Assembly (NCBI GenBank): GCA_049514215.1
Contig: JBEKVI010000014.1
Coordinates: forward strand, 18,362 to 82,361
Reading direction: 5' to 3'
Origin: BOG-994 sp049514215
GTDB lineage: Bacteria > Pseudomonadota > Gammaproteobacteria > Burkholderiales > Burkholderiaceae_D
Length of the DNA: 64,000 bases
The position numbers and the translations under genes were made by a program. Of this stretch, positions 26,751 through 36,331 are shown in pieces; positions within the stretch are counted from its first letter, which is position 1; the number at the start of each line of letters is the position of its first letter. Below the pieces are notes generated by a model. It was given only the letters and a program-made list of their open reading frames with translations. It searched no databases and was not told the DNA's origin.

Positions 26751-27062
26751 TTAAGCCTTCTTCGCGTACGAGGAGCACCACCCCTTCGACGAGACGCTCT
26801 TGCCGGGGTAGATCGGACAGGGTCCGGTCGCATCGCCAGGCTTGCCCTGGTAAAGCACGCAGTTGCCACAAGCCTGGCCTGCGGCGTACTTAGGGAATTT
26901 GGTCTTGTCGACCTGGGTCGCGTCGTCCTTGTAACCCAGAGCCTGTGCGGTCGGGTCCGACTCCGACAGCTTGGGATTGTCCGCGAGCACCGCGCGCGAC
27001 AACCCGAGGGCCGTGGCCAGACCCGCGCTTCGGAGGATAAACATTCGACGAGAGTTCTGCAT
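26751..27062 (-). CDS. High-potential iron-sulfur protein (HiPIP), Tat-exported
   Basis: Soluble periplasmic [4Fe-4S] electron carrier. 103 residues: a twin-arginine signal (NSRRMFILRSAGLATALGLS) to about residue 27, then a mature domain with the four cluster cysteines at 65, 68, 82 and 96 in ACGNCVLYQG, GPCPIYPG and KGWCSSY. The ATG at 27062 has GGAGAAGAG upstream. HiPIPs serve respiratory or photosynthetic chains; no reaction-centre genes are seen, so a respiratory role is more likely. Confidence 0.95.
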   Translation of the reverse strand: MQNSRRMFILRSAGLATALGLSRAVLADNPKLSESDPTAQALGYKDDATQVDKTKFPKYAAGQACGNCVLYQGKPGDATGPCPIYPGKSVSSKGWCSSYAKKA

Positions 27063-27188
27063 TCTCTTCTCCAGTTGGTGAGTTATACGATGTCCATCGC
27101 CGCAGCGCCAAGCGCGCGCGAATGCGCGGCAGTATACCGTGCGCCATGGGTGGGTGTCGCCTGCGGGGCACCCTGCTGAAATGAACGT

Positions 27189-27830
27189 CTAGCGCTCGGG
27201 GCCGTTGACGCGCGTGGTCAAAAGATGCACGAGTTCGACCACAGAATCGGCGTGCAGTTTATCCATGATACGGGCGCGATGGTTCTCGATGGTCCGTACA
27301 CTTAAGCCGAACTCGTCGGCGATTTCGCGGCTGGACTTGCCTGCGACTACACGCAGGGCAACCTCGCGTTCCTTGGCCGTCAGAAGGGAAAAGCGGGCAT
27401 CGATCGTGCCCTGCTCGAGCGAAGCGAGATGGCGGGCCTTCGAGCGCTCCAGTCCCGCTTTGATCTTCGTTGCCAGATCCTCGGGCGAGAACGGCTTTTG
27501 GATGTAGTCGAGCGCACCTGCGCGCATGGCTTCGACGGCCGTACCCACATCCCCGTAGCCGGTAATGAAGATCATGGGAATGGCGAGACCGCGGTCGAGA
27601 AGGGCCTTTTGGACTTCCAATCCGCTCATCTCCGGCATGCGGATGTCGACCACCAGACATTCGATGGGCTCGGCCCGATAGGACTCCAGGAAGTCGGTGG
27701 CACGGGCATAGGAGCGCGCAACCGAGTTCAACGATCGTGCGATCTCGACGACCAGTTCGCGAATCGCCTCATCGTCATCCACCACGTAGACGACGGGAGG
27801 TACGGGAATGGCGTAGGGTATTTGCGGCAT
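27189..27830 (-). CDS. FixJ/NarL-type two-component response regulator
   Basis: 213 residues. Receiver domain about 12-125: acidic pocket VVYVVDDDEAIREL, phospho-acceptor aspartate in CLVVDIRMPEMSGLEV, conserved Thr/Lys at FITGYGDV and YIQKPFSPEDL. C-terminal LuxR-type helix-turn-helix about 145-207 (LTAKEREVALRVVAGKSSRE, then LSVRTIENHRARIMDKL). The receiver is of the FixJ/TodT kind, in which phosphorylation drives dimerisation and DNA binding. It is encoded 201 bp downstream of the HPt gene, so it is the likely DNA-binding output of that phosphorelay. Confidence 0.93.
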   Translation of the reverse strand: MPQIPYAIPVPPVVYVVDDDEAIRELVVEIARSLNSVARSYARATDFLESYRAEPIECLVVDIRMPEMSGLEVQKALLDRGLAIPMIFITGYGDVGTAVEAMRAGALDYIQKPFSPEDLATKIKAGLERSKARHLASLEQGTIDARFSLLTAKEREVALRVVAGKSSREIADEFGLSVRTIENHRARIMDKLHADSVVELVHLLTTRVNGPER

Positions 27831-28031
27831 GCTAGCTAATCCGGCTCACGTGGCCGTGACCTCGGTGGAAAGGTAGGTGACCTGCTCTCCCGACTGGCCG
27901 TTAGCATAGCTTACCCCACTGCGAATCGATGGGCTCTTTCGGATGACCTCGCCCGCTAATAGTAAACGTTTCGTCCCCCATGATCGAAAAATTCATCGAC
28001 AACACGGCCTGCCGTTCGACGCGGCGGCCCG

Positions 28032-28385
28032 TTACAGCCTGGGATTCACGCGCCGCAATTCCTGACTTAACACCTCCAACCCAGCCGCCACTTCCTGGAG
28101 CGCCTGCTCGCTTAGAGACTCCTTCGAGGGCGAGCGTGCCGGGTCCAGTGTGGGCTCGAGAACCCGCGCCGCAGCGCTTAACTCGATGAATCCGAAAGTG
28201 GCACCCGATCCGGCAAGACTGTGAATCTGATGAAACAGGGTGCTGCGCGCCTCGCCATCTTCGTCTTTGCCGCTACTCACGCACGACCAGGCGGTCTGGA
28301 TCACGCGCTGTCGCTCCTCCAGGCGGACCACGAACCGGTCCCGCAATTCGCGCCATTTCTGCTCAAATTCCAGGGGCTCGCTCAC
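28032..28385 (-). CDS. Histidine phosphotransfer (HPt) domain protein
   Basis: 117 residues, almost all one four-helix HPt domain. The phosphorylatable histidine is in TLFHQIHSLAGSGATFGF, matching the HPt H-x-x-A/K-G-x-x-x-x-x-G pattern. It starts at a GTG with GAGGAG 7 nt upstream inside the end of the receiver gene, and begins 10 bp after that gene's stop. It can relay phosphate between the hybrid kinase receivers and a separate response regulator. Confidence 0.88.
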   Translation of the reverse strand: MSEPLEFEQKWRELRDRFVVRLEERQRVIQTAWSCVSSGKDEDGEARSTLFHQIHSLAGSGATFGFIELSAAARVLEPTLDPARSPSKESLSEQALQEVAAGLEVLSQELRRVNPRL

Positions 28386-28395
28386 GCCTAGCTCC

Positions 28396-28815
28396 TCAGG
28401 AAGGGCTTGCGTCTTTTGGACTAGGCCCGGCCACTCGTGCCCAGATCTGACGCAGCGAGTCTGTCAGGGTCATGGGATCAAATGGCTTGGCAACAATATC
28501 CACGGCGCCCAAACTCAAAAACTCAGCGACCTCGCTCGGCTGCACCTTGGCGGTCACAAAAACGACCGGCACGTTAACCATGCTCGGAATCTTGCGCAGA
28601 CCCAAGAGCGTGGCAGGGCCATCCATGTCGGGCATCATGACGTCGAGCACCACCATGTCGGGCGCAAAGTCCTCGACCTTCTCCAGAGCATCCCGTCCCG
28701 AAGCGCACAACAAGACTTCGAGCTGCCCCACGTGCTCAAGGGCCATCCCGGCAACCTCGCGAATGTCATTGTCGTCCTCCACATAGAGGATACGCTTGAG
28801 TTGCATTTCAGGCAT
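28396..28815 (-). CDS. Single-domain CheY-like response regulator
   Basis: 139 residues: one receiver domain with RILYVEDDNDIREVAG, phospho-acceptor aspartate in DMVVLDVMMPDMDGPATLL, and VVFVTAKVQPSEV plus DIVAKPFDPMTL. There is no output domain. The start is taken at 28815; a second ATG three codons on is equally possible. It lies 34 bp after the hybrid kinase and directly before the HPt gene, so it probably carries phosphate between them or acts as a phosphate sink. Confidence 0.9.
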   Translation of the reverse strand: MPEMQLKRILYVEDDNDIREVAGMALEHVGQLEVLLCASGRDALEKVEDFAPDMVVLDVMMPDMDGPATLLGLRKIPSMVNVPVVFVTAKVQPSEVAEFLSLGAVDIVAKPFDPMTLTDSLRQIWARVAGPSPKDASPS

Positions 28816-28849
28816 CCGTTCGAAAACCGTGACGCAGTAATCGGTACAT

Positions 28850-31756
28850 CTAGGCCACGAGCTTTCTGACCATGTCGAGCAGCTCGCGGTTCGAAGTCTT
28901 GGACTTGACCAGAGCAGCGGCAACCTGTTCGGCAAGCTCAGGAGAGGGATCATGCGCCGAAAAGACCAGCACCGGTGTCAAGGCGTTAAGTCCCTCCATG
29001 CGGGACAGAAGAGCCAGTCCCGAAGCGTCGGGCAGACCAACATCGAGGACGACGAGATCAAACGCGGTCCGGTCCAGAAGACTCGTCGCCTGGGCGACGC
29101 TTTCAGCACCGGTCACCTCGACGTCGCTACCCACGAGCGTCGCAAGCACCCTGCGGACGTCCGCGTCATCCTCGACGTGCAGGATCTTCACGCGCTCATT
29201 CGTGCCGCGCACTGCCCGTCGCGCGGCAAGCACAAGACGGTCGCGATCGATCGGTTTGGCCAGCCAGTCGAGAACGGCGTGGCCGCTCACGATCTCCTGT
29301 TTTGCGGGATCATCGTGGCCGCTCACCACGATGATGGGCAGGCGCCGATAGGCTCGGTCGGAGCGGCTTAGCTCCCGGATGAGCGAGATCCCGTCTTGGC
29401 CGGGCAGGCGCACGTCGAGCGTCATGAGAGCGTAGTTCTGCTCGGTGAGCATCTTTCGCGCTTCTTCCGCGCTGTAGGCCGTGTCGGTCTGATATCCAGC
29501 CTCGTTGAGCACATCGGTTAACACCTGTGCGACATCGGGATCGTCGTCACAAACGAGGATCCGCTTTCGGTTCTCGACCGCAGGCTCCTCGGATCGCAGC
29601 GCCGGACTGTGCCACACCGGCAAGTCGAACCAGAATGTCGAGCCTGCACCGACCTCGGTTTCGAATCCGATCACGCCATCATGGCGTTCGATGATGGCCT
29701 TGCAGATCGAAAGGCCAAGGCCGGTACCGCCTTTTTGCCGCGCGTCGGACGTGTCGGCCTGGGAGAAGCGCTCGAACAACTGTTGTTTGAAGTTGTCCGC
29801 GATGCCTGGACCCCGGTCGGCCACGGCGATACGAACCAGCTGATCGCGTTGGGTCACCGCCACCCGGACCTGGCCTCCGGGGGGCGAGAACTTCGCGGCA
29901 TTCGACAAGAGGTTGCTCATGACCTGGATCAGACGGTCGAAGTCCCCATAGACCTGGACCTGGGGTCCTCCGGGCTCGGCGACAAACTCGATGTCAAATT
30001 CCTCTCCATAGCCTCGATTCGCCTCGAGTGCGTGACCGACCAGATTGCCGACCTCCAAAGGCCGCATATCGAAGCGCATCTTGCCCGACTCGATCTTCTC
30101 CATATCGAGCATGTCGTTGATCAGGCGCACCAGCCGCTCGCTGTTGTGGTGGGCGATCTCCACCATGCGACGCGCGCGCTCTGGCAACTCCCCCGCCACG
30201 CCGCCCACGAGCAGACCGAGCGAGCCGCGAATCGAGGTCAAAGGCGTGCGCAGCTCGTGACTCACCACCGAGATGAATTCGCTCTTGAGCCGGTCAACGC
30301 GGCGTCTTTCGGTCAGATCACGGGCAATCCCGATGAACAGGCCCGGGTCAGTGGGGTTGTCTTGGACAAGCTGCAGGAATACTTCAGTGGGAAGCTCGGA
30401 GCCATCGCTGCGCCGCTGCACCGTTTCGTAGCTGAGCCAGTCACGTTCGCCCGAAAGAAGCTGCGCCACGTGGGATCGAAAAACGTGTTCGGGCAACGCC
30501 GGCGTGAGGTCGCTCGCGCGCATCTGCAGGAGCTCTTCCTCGGTGTAGCCCAACGCCTGCTTGGCACCGCGATTGACATAGCGAAATCGCAGGGTCACGG
30601 GATCGCACATGAAGATGATGTCGAGCGTGTTGTCCAGCGACGCCTTAAAGCGATGAATTTCCGTGTCCTGGCGCTTTTTCTCGGAGACGTCACGCAGGAT
30701 GCCCGTGAAGAGCTTCTCCCCGTCGATGACGGTCTCGGTGACCGCAAGATCCATGGCAAAGCGGGATCCGTCGGCACGCTGACCGCTCAGTTCGCGCCGC
30801 TTGCCGATGATTCTGCTCTGACCGCTACGCGCGTAGTTCTCCATGAAATCATTGTGCTGGGCCCGATAGGGCTCGGGCATGAGCACGCTCACGCTGCGAC
30901 CGATCACATCCTCGGCGAGGTAGCCGAACATGGCCTCTGCAGAGGGATTGAACGACTCGATAATGCCTCGCTGGTCGATGGTGATGATTGCATCGGGCAC
31001 GTTGTCGAGCACCGAACGTACCCGGCTCTCTGAATTCATGAGCAGCTTCTCGACGGCGCGACGCTGCTCGATTTCGCCTTCCAAGGAGCGTTGCGACTGG
31101 TCCTGCAAGGCGGCCGCGCGCACCAGCGAGGAACAGGTGAGAAGTGCAAGCACGGCCGACAGGATGCCCAAGGCGATGAGCCAGTCGGCGGTCTGCTGCT
31201 CCAGGGCCGTCTCGCGGCTTTCACGACCGGCGGCGAGTTTACGCTCGACGTCCGTCATCGCGTCGAGTTTTTCCGCGGCCGCCCCACGCAGGACTCCGCC
31301 TAGCACGCCCAAGCGATTCAGTTCGGGTGTAGACGGATGGGTCACGCCCGGCGCTAGCGCGCAAGCCGCCTCCAGGGGGACGAGGTACTGGTCGTTCCAC
31401 CGGCCCCAGGCGGCGTCGAGCTCGGCAAGCAGGCCGACTTGGTCGGGATTGTCGCGAACCAGGTCGAGCAACTTCCGGTAGTGTGCCTCGTACTCGCCGG
31501 GATCATATTGCCTGTAGATGAAGTCGTGACTGCCCGACACGGCGCAATAGGCACTGCCGCGATCACGGTCCAACTGGAATTTCAACTGATTCAGTTCAGC
31601 CAGAACCTCATACGTATGCAGCGTCCAGTCCTGGGCTTCGAGTAACTCGGAATAGTGCTTGGCCGCAACCAGGGCCAAGGCGATGAGGCAGACCACGGCC
31701 ACGCCCAGCGCAATGAGCACGCGCCTTTGGATTGTCATTGGGGCCTGACCGTTCAT
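28850..31756 (-). CDS. Hybrid sensor histidine kinase with two PAS and two receiver domains
   Basis: 968 residues. TM1 about 10-30 (VLIALGVAVVCLIALALVA), an extracytoplasmic CHASE3-like helical region to about 185, TM2 (WLIALGILSAVLALLTCSSL), then two PAS domains: VLDNVPDAIITIDQRGIIES and DIIFMCDPVTLRFRYVNRGA. The kinase core has the phospho-histidine in FISVVSHELRTPLTSIRGS, N-box NAAKFSPPGG, G1 DRGPGIADN and G2 GGTGLGLSICKAI. Two C-terminal receivers follow, with aspartates in TLDVRLPGQDG and VVLDVGLPDASG. The ligand is unknown. It heads a four-gene signalling run with the receiver, HPt and FixJ genes. Confidence 0.95.
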   Translation of the reverse strand: MNGQAPMTIQRRVLIALGVAVVCLIALALVAAKHYSELLEAQDWTLHTYEVLAELNQLKFQLDRDRGSAYCAVSGSHDFIYRQYDPGEYEAHYRKLLDLVRDNPDQVGLLAELDAAWGRWNDQYLVPLEAACALAPGVTHPSTPELNRLGVLGGVLRGAAAEKLDAMTDVERKLAAGRESRETALEQQTADWLIALGILSAVLALLTCSSLVRAAALQDQSQRSLEGEIEQRRAVEKLLMNSESRVRSVLDNVPDAIITIDQRGIIESFNPSAEAMFGYLAEDVIGRSVSVLMPEPYRAQHNDFMENYARSGQSRIIGKRRELSGQRADGSRFAMDLAVTETVIDGEKLFTGILRDVSEKKRQDTEIHRFKASLDNTLDIIFMCDPVTLRFRYVNRGAKQALGYTEEELLQMRASDLTPALPEHVFRSHVAQLLSGERDWLSYETVQRRSDGSELPTEVFLQLVQDNPTDPGLFIGIARDLTERRRVDRLKSEFISVVSHELRTPLTSIRGSLGLLVGGVAGELPERARRMVEIAHHNSERLVRLINDMLDMEKIESGKMRFDMRPLEVGNLVGHALEANRGYGEEFDIEFVAEPGGPQVQVYGDFDRLIQVMSNLLSNAAKFSPPGGQVRVAVTQRDQLVRIAVADRGPGIADNFKQQLFERFSQADTSDARQKGGTGLGLSICKAIIERHDGVIGFETEVGAGSTFWFDLPVWHSPALRSEEPAVENRKRILVCDDDPDVAQVLTDVLNEAGYQTDTAYSAEEARKMLTEQNYALMTLDVRLPGQDGISLIRELSRSDRAYRRLPIIVVSGHDDPAKQEIVSGHAVLDWLAKPIDRDRLVLAARRAVRGTNERVKILHVEDDADVRRVLATLVGSDVEVTGAESVAQATSLLDRTAFDLVVLDVGLPDASGLALLSRMEGLNALTPVLVFSAHDPSPELAEQVAAALVKSKTSNRELLDMVRKLVA

Positions 31757-32032
31757 AGGGTCAGTGGCTAGAGAGTTGTGACAGCGTCTTGCGCCACCGT
31801 CGACTGGCTTAATCGCACACGATTCCCGTGGAGCGCTATCGTCGTTCCAATCGTCCTGCATTCGGGCCATCGAGCCCCGGCCTGCGAGCCGCCGTTGGCA
31901 ACTGGCGCTATCATCACTTCTCCCGAATTCGCGATTTCAGGAACATGCAGCATACCTGCCCACGGCCCGCTTTGCACGGCAGCCGTGGTCGGTCTTTGCT
32001 CTCGAACAACGAACTCCGTTGATGGCCCCGTT

Positions 32033-33067
32033 ATGCAGCTTCTTTCTCGACTCCTTCTTTTGGTGGTAATTACGGCGGTGGTTCCCCGGGCCGCGCACGG
32101 CGCCGACGCGCCCGGCACCGCGGACCCGGTTTACGGGGCGGCGCTGGGCATTGGCCTGGAGGAGTGGCCCTATCCCTATACAGTGCATTTCCTGGAACTG
32201 ATGAACCAAGGTCAGCGCGTGCGCATGGCCTATATGGACATCCCCCCTACGGGTGCGGCCAATGGCCACACCGTGGTGCTCCTGCACGGGAAGAACTTTG
32301 CTGGCTTCTACTGGGACGGGCCGATTCGCTTGCTGATGAGCGCGGGCTTTCGGGTGGTGGTTCCCGATCAGATCGGTTTCGGAAAATCTGCAAAGCCCGA
32401 CCTCGCCTACAGTTTCGATCTGCTCGCTGCGAACACCTTAACCCTTCTCGATGCCATCCACGTCAGTCGCTTCACGCTCTTGGGGCACTCGACTGGGGGA
32501 ATGCTTGCGGCACGCATCGCGCTAAGCTACCCCGCCCGCGTCGAACGGCTGGTGCTGGAGGATCCCATCGGCCTTGAGGACTATCGTCGCAGTGTTCCGG
32601 CGCAATCCATTGAGACCCTCTACGAGCAACAGCTGGCCGCAACGCCCGAGAGCTATCGCCGTTACGTTCAGGGCTATTTCGTGCACTGGTCGAGCGCCTT
32701 CGAGCACCAACTCGTCGAGCCCTATGTCAGACTCATGGCCAGTGGCGAGTACCCGCGCTTCGCCAAGGCGGCGGCGCTGACTTCATTGATGATCTATCAG
32801 GAACCGGTGATCTACGAATTCCCCGACCTCAAGATGCCGGTGCTCATCATCTACGGCGAGAAGGACCGGACCGCACCCGGCAAGGCGCAAGCCGCACCGG
32901 CCGTGGCCAAAACCCTGGGTGACTTCCCCAAGCTCGCCCGCCAGGCGGCCGCCATGATGGCGGACGCGCGCGTGATCGAAGTTGCCGACGTGGGTCACAT
33001 CCCGCATCTGGAGGCGCCGGCCCAGTTCAACTCGGCTTTGATGGAGTTTCTTTCCGGCGGCCATTGA
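32033..33067 (+). CDS. Exported alpha/beta hydrolase
   Basis: 344 residues from the ATG at 32033, which gives a clean signal peptide (LLSRLLLLVVITAVVPRAAHG). The fold is alpha/beta hydrolase: oxyanion region VVLLHGKNFAGFYWDG, nucleophile serine in FTLLGHSTGGMLAARIALSY, acid in LIIYGEKDRTAPG and catalytic histidine in VADVGHIPHLEAP. Probably periplasmic; substrate unknown. Transcribed divergently from the hybrid kinase and convergent with the ABC permease gene. Confidence 0.88.
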   Translation: MQLLSRLLLLVVITAVVPRAAHGADAPGTADPVYGAALGIGLEEWPYPYTVHFLELMNQGQRVRMAYMDIPPTGAANGHTVVLLHGKNFAGFYWDGPIRLLMSAGFRVVVPDQIGFGKSAKPDLAYSFDLLAANTLTLLDAIHVSRFTLLGHSTGGMLAARIALSYPARVERLVLEDPIGLEDYRRSVPAQSIETLYEQQLAATPESYRRYVQGYFVHWSSAFEHQLVEPYVRLMASGEYPRFAKAAALTSLMIYQEPVIYEFPDLKMPVLIIYGEKDRTAPGKAQAAPAVAKTLGDFPKLARQAAAMMADARVIEVADVGHIPHLEAPAQFNSALMEFLSGGH

Positions 33068-33084
33068 AGGTCACACCCGCAAGC

Positions 33085-33951
33085 CTATTCTTTGATCGCG
33101 CCGGTCATGCCCGAGACATAGTACTCGACGAAAAAGGAGTAGATGACGGCCACCGGAAGCGAGCCCAGTAGGGCTCCCGCCATCAGGGCTCCCCAGTGAT
33201 ACACATCGCCTTCGACCAGTTCCGTCACGACCCCCACCGGCACGGTCTTGATTTCCGACGACGAAATGAAGGTGAGCGCATAGATGAACTCGTTCCAGGA
33301 CAGCGTGAAGGCAAAAATGCCCGCCGAGATCAGCCCAGGCACTGCCAAGGGCAGGATGATCTTCACCAGGATCTGCAAGCGCGAGGCCCCGTCGATGAGG
33401 GCGCACTCTTCGAGCTCATAGGGTATCGAGCGGAAGTAGCCCATCAAAAGCCACGTGCAAAACGGAATGAGGAAGGTCGGATAAGTGAGGATGAGCGCCC
33501 AACGCGTATCGAAAAGTCCCAGTTGGAAAACGATCTGAGCCAAGGGAATGAAAAGGATCGAAGGCGGGACGAGATAGGCCAGAAAAACGCAGAGCCCGAC
33601 CTGGCGCGCACCTTGAAAGCGCAGCCGCTCGATTGCATAGGCGGCCAGCACCGCGGCAAAAAGGGAGATGAAAGTCGCAGCGATCGAGACCATGACCGTA
33701 TTGAGCATCCACTCCGGATAGGGTGTCTCGAAGAGCAGATGCCTAAAATGGCTAAGCGTGGGGGCCGTCACCCAAAATGGATTTCCCGCGTGCGAGAGCA
33801 ATTCGTCGTTAGGCTTGATCGACGTGGCGGCCATCCAGTAAAACGGAAACAGCAAGACGAACAGGAAGATCCCCAAAGGCACATAGACCGTCACCCAGCG
33901 CCTGGGTAGCGACTGGAGATACTGCATGCCATCGGCGTCATCGATTTTCAT
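33085..33951 (-). CDS. Carbohydrate ABC transporter permease, MalG type
   Basis: 288 residues with six predicted transmembrane segments, starting with WVTVYVPLGIFLFVLLFPFY. The EAA coupling motif that contacts the ATPase is visible as PYELEECALIDGASRLQILVK (E-x-x-x-x-D-G-A). It is the second permease of the importer; the ATG overlaps the stop of the MalF-type gene (ATGA). Last gene of the seven-gene sugar-acid operon. Confidence 0.93.
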   Translation of the reverse strand: MKIDDADGMQYLQSLPRRWVTVYVPLGIFLFVLLFPFYWMAATSIKPNDELLSHAGNPFWVTAPTLSHFRHLLFETPYPEWMLNTVMVSIAATFISLFAAVLAAYAIERLRFQGARQVGLCVFLAYLVPPSILFIPLAQIVFQLGLFDTRWALILTYPTFLIPFCTWLLMGYFRSIPYELEECALIDGASRLQILVKIILPLAVPGLISAGIFAFTLSWNEFIYALTFISSSEIKTVPVGVVTELVEGDVYHWGALMAGALLGSLPVAVIYSFFVEYYVSGMTGAIKE

Positions 33952-34880
33952 CGGTCGCCGCCCTGTTGCCAGCGCCGGCGCTGCAGTCCGAAATAGGAGA
34001 AAAGGATCGCGGCAAGAAGGAAGGGAACCATCGCCGTCGAGAGCGCAGCGCCTTCACCGAGCGAGCCACCTGAAATCGCCCTCTGGTAGGCGAGCGTTGC
34101 CATGAGGTGCGTGGCGTTTAATGGCCCCCCGCGGGTGAGCACATAAATGAGCTGAAAGTCGGTGAATGTGAATAGGACCGAGAACGTCATCACCACGGCA
34201 ATGATGGGCGAAAGCAGGGGCAAGGTGATGTACCGAAAACGCTGGCCGGGAGTGGCTCCGTCGATGGCGGCCGCTTCGTAGAGCGAAGGGGAAATCGTCT
34301 GGAGCCCTGCAAGCAGGGAGATCGCAACGAAGGGGACGCCGCGCCAGATATTGGCCACAATGGTCGCCGCGCGCGCCAGCCAGGGATCACCCAAAAAATC
34401 GATATAACGATGGATGATTCCCGCACGCATCAGGACCCAGCTGATGACCGAGAACTGGGCGTCGTACATCCACCAGAAGGCCAACGCGGACAAGGCCGTC
34501 GGCACGATCCAAGGCAGAAGCACCACGGCTCGCAGGATGGCCTTAAAGCGCAGCTTCTCGTTCAGAAGAATGGCAAGCCACAGGCCCAAGGCAAACTTGA
34601 AAACGCTTGCGATCACGGTGTAGAAGATGGTGTTAAATAGCGATAACAGTGCCACCGAGTCGCCGATGAGATATCGATAGTTCTCCAGTCCGACCCAAAC
34701 GCCGCTGCGGCCGATCTTGGTATCGGTGAATCCAAGCCAGACCCCAAGGCCCAAGGGGTAAGTCAGAAAGATCAGCAGCAGCAGGCCCGCGGGCAGCGTA
34801 AACAGCAGCCCCAAAAAGTTGCGGTCGTTGAGCCAGCGGGCCAAGGCGCCGCCCTGGCCCTTCGAGCGGGCCTGGCGCAT
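33948..34880 (-). CDS. Carbohydrate ABC transporter permease, MalF/UgpA type
   Basis: 310 residues from the ATG at 34880; the open frame extends further but into the preceding gene. Six transmembrane segments begin with LGLLFTLPAGLLLLIFLTY. The EAA loop reads SLYEAAAIDGATPGQRFRY, the standard E-A-A-x-x-D-G-A coupling motif. It pairs with the MalG-type permease in one importer and lies 34 bp after the substrate-binding protein gene. Confidence 0.93.
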   Translation of the reverse strand: MRQARSKGQGGALARWLNDRNFLGLLFTLPAGLLLLIFLTYPLGLGVWLGFTDTKIGRSGVWVGLENYRYLIGDSVALLSLFNTIFYTVIASVFKFALGLWLAILLNEKLRFKAILRAVVLLPWIVPTALSALAFWWMYDAQFSVISWVLMRAGIIHRYIDFLGDPWLARAATIVANIWRGVPFVAISLLAGLQTISPSLYEAAAIDGATPGQRFRYITLPLLSPIIAVVMTFSVLFTFTDFQLIYVLTRGGPLNATHLMATLAYQRAISGGSLGEGAALSTAMVPFLLAAILFSYFGLQRRRWQQGGDR

Positions 34881-34914
34881 CAGGTCGGGAGCGCGATCAT
34901 CGCTCCCGGGAAGC

Positions 34915-36240
34915 TCAGACCTTGTAGTATCGTTCGGCACGCTGCGCCGCGCGCTGCGCGGCCTCTTTAGGAGTTTTGGAGCCGGTGGCGGCCTCGGCCA
35001 CCATGTCAACCATCACGTAGTCAGCCATGACGGCGGCCGATGCGTAACCCAGCGGTCCGGAATACCCGTGTTCGAGCATGATGCTGCCGCCGTCGCGATA
35101 CGGGGTGGCCTTGGGGTCGGAGGTCCATACGGGATTGGACTCGTAGGCTTTCAGCGGCTGGCTTACATAGCCGATCGCGGCCTCCATCCACGGGCTGTAC
35201 TGGGCCTGCTCCATCATGAATTGCACGTAAGACTTTGCCGCGTTGGGATACTTGCTGTACTTGAAAAGCATCATCTGGGTGATCTGCATGAGCTCGGTGG
35301 GTCGGCCCACCGGACCGATCGGAAAGCGGGCGTGCTGGATGTCCTTGGCCATCGCCTGCAGCGCGGCGTCAGGCGAATTCTTGGCCGCGTAGTACACCGA
35401 GATTCCGTTGGCCGTCAGACTGATCTGCCCGTCCAGAAAGGCCTTGTTATTGGAGGGATCCTGCCAGGACAGGGTTCCGGGGATGAATGTCGGATAAAGC
35501 TGCTTGGCGTATTCCAGGGCGGCCCAGGTCTCGGGCGAATTGATCACCACGTTGCCCTTGTCGTCGACCATCTTGCCGCCGTGGGACCACACCAGCCAGT
35601 GCGCCCAATTGTTCGCGTCGCCCACGGCCTTGCCCAGGGCAAAGCCGGCGGGCGTTCCTTTGGCCTGCAGTGCCTGGCAGAGCTTGAGAAACCCCGCCGT
35701 GTCATGCGGCAGGGTTTCAAAGCCGGCGGCCTTGACGTGACTGTCCCGATACACCAGCGCATTGCCGATGATCCCCAAGGGAATGGCAATCCATTTCCCC
35801 TCGTGCGTTCCATAGTTGCGGCACACGTCGTACCAGCCGCCGTATTTCCCTCCTAGATACTCCGCCAGATCGCTCATGTCCAAGAGCTTGTCCGGATATT
35901 GATGCGGGTCATCGAACCATCCCACGATCACGTCCGGGCCACTTCCGACGTTGGCTGCCACCGCCGCTTTGGGCCGCACGTCTTCCCAGCCCTCATTGTC
36001 GATGCGTACCTCGATCCCGGTTTGGTCGGTGAACTTCTTGGTATTGGCCATCCACAAGTCTTCGTCACCCTGGACGAAGCGCTTCCAGCGCAGGATACGC
36101 AGCTTCGCGTCTTTCTCCGGGGGGTAGCGCAGCGGCGTTCCCGCGGGCGCTGCGGCCGTGGCGCCCCGAGAACCGAACGCCGAGGCCGCAGCAACACCTG
36201 CGCCGGCCACCAAGAACTCACGTCGTGTGATCTTCTCCAT
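34915..36240 (-). CDS. Extracellular sugar-binding protein of the ABC importer (family 1), Tat signal
   Basis: 441 residues from the ATG at 36240, chosen because GGAGGAGGA lies 7 nt upstream; an ATG six codons earlier is within that Shine-Dalgarno sequence. The N-terminus is a twin-arginine signal (ITRREFLVAGAGVAAASAFG). The mature part is a cluster B, MalE-like binding protein (DVIVGWFDDPHQYPDKLLDM, GKWIAIPLGIIGNALVYRD). The Tat route suggests folding before export. The ligand is inferred to be a sugar acid or its precursor from the surrounding enzymes; it is not shown by sequence. Confidence 0.92.
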   Translation of the reverse strand: MEKITRREFLVAGAGVAAASAFGSRGATAAAPAGTPLRYPPEKDAKLRILRWKRFVQGDEDLWMANTKKFTDQTGIEVRIDNEGWEDVRPKAAVAANVGSGPDVIVGWFDDPHQYPDKLLDMSDLAEYLGGKYGGWYDVCRNYGTHEGKWIAIPLGIIGNALVYRDSHVKAAGFETLPHDTAGFLKLCQALQAKGTPAGFALGKAVGDANNWAHWLVWSHGGKMVDDKGNVVINSPETWAALEYAKQLYPTFIPGTLSWQDPSNNKAFLDGQISLTANGISVYYAAKNSPDAALQAMAKDIQHARFPIGPVGRPTELMQITQMMLFKYSKYPNAAKSYVQFMMEQAQYSPWMEAAIGYVSQPLKAYESNPVWTSDPKATPYRDGGSIMLEHGYSGPLGYASAAVMADYVMVDMVAEAATGSKTPKEAAQRAAQRAERYYKV

Positions 36241-36331
36241 GATCTTGTCCTCCTCCATCTAGGTCAATGTTGCAATTCGTGGATTGCTTTGATTTCGTCC
36301 GGTTAGGCAGGCATGGCGAGCTCCATTGGAT

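Noticed and set aside
29609..31033. 474-codon open frame antisense to the hybrid kinase
   Set aside because: It lies within the kinase PAS/HisKA/ATPase coding region, which is certain. It shows no recognisable motif or ribosome binding site.
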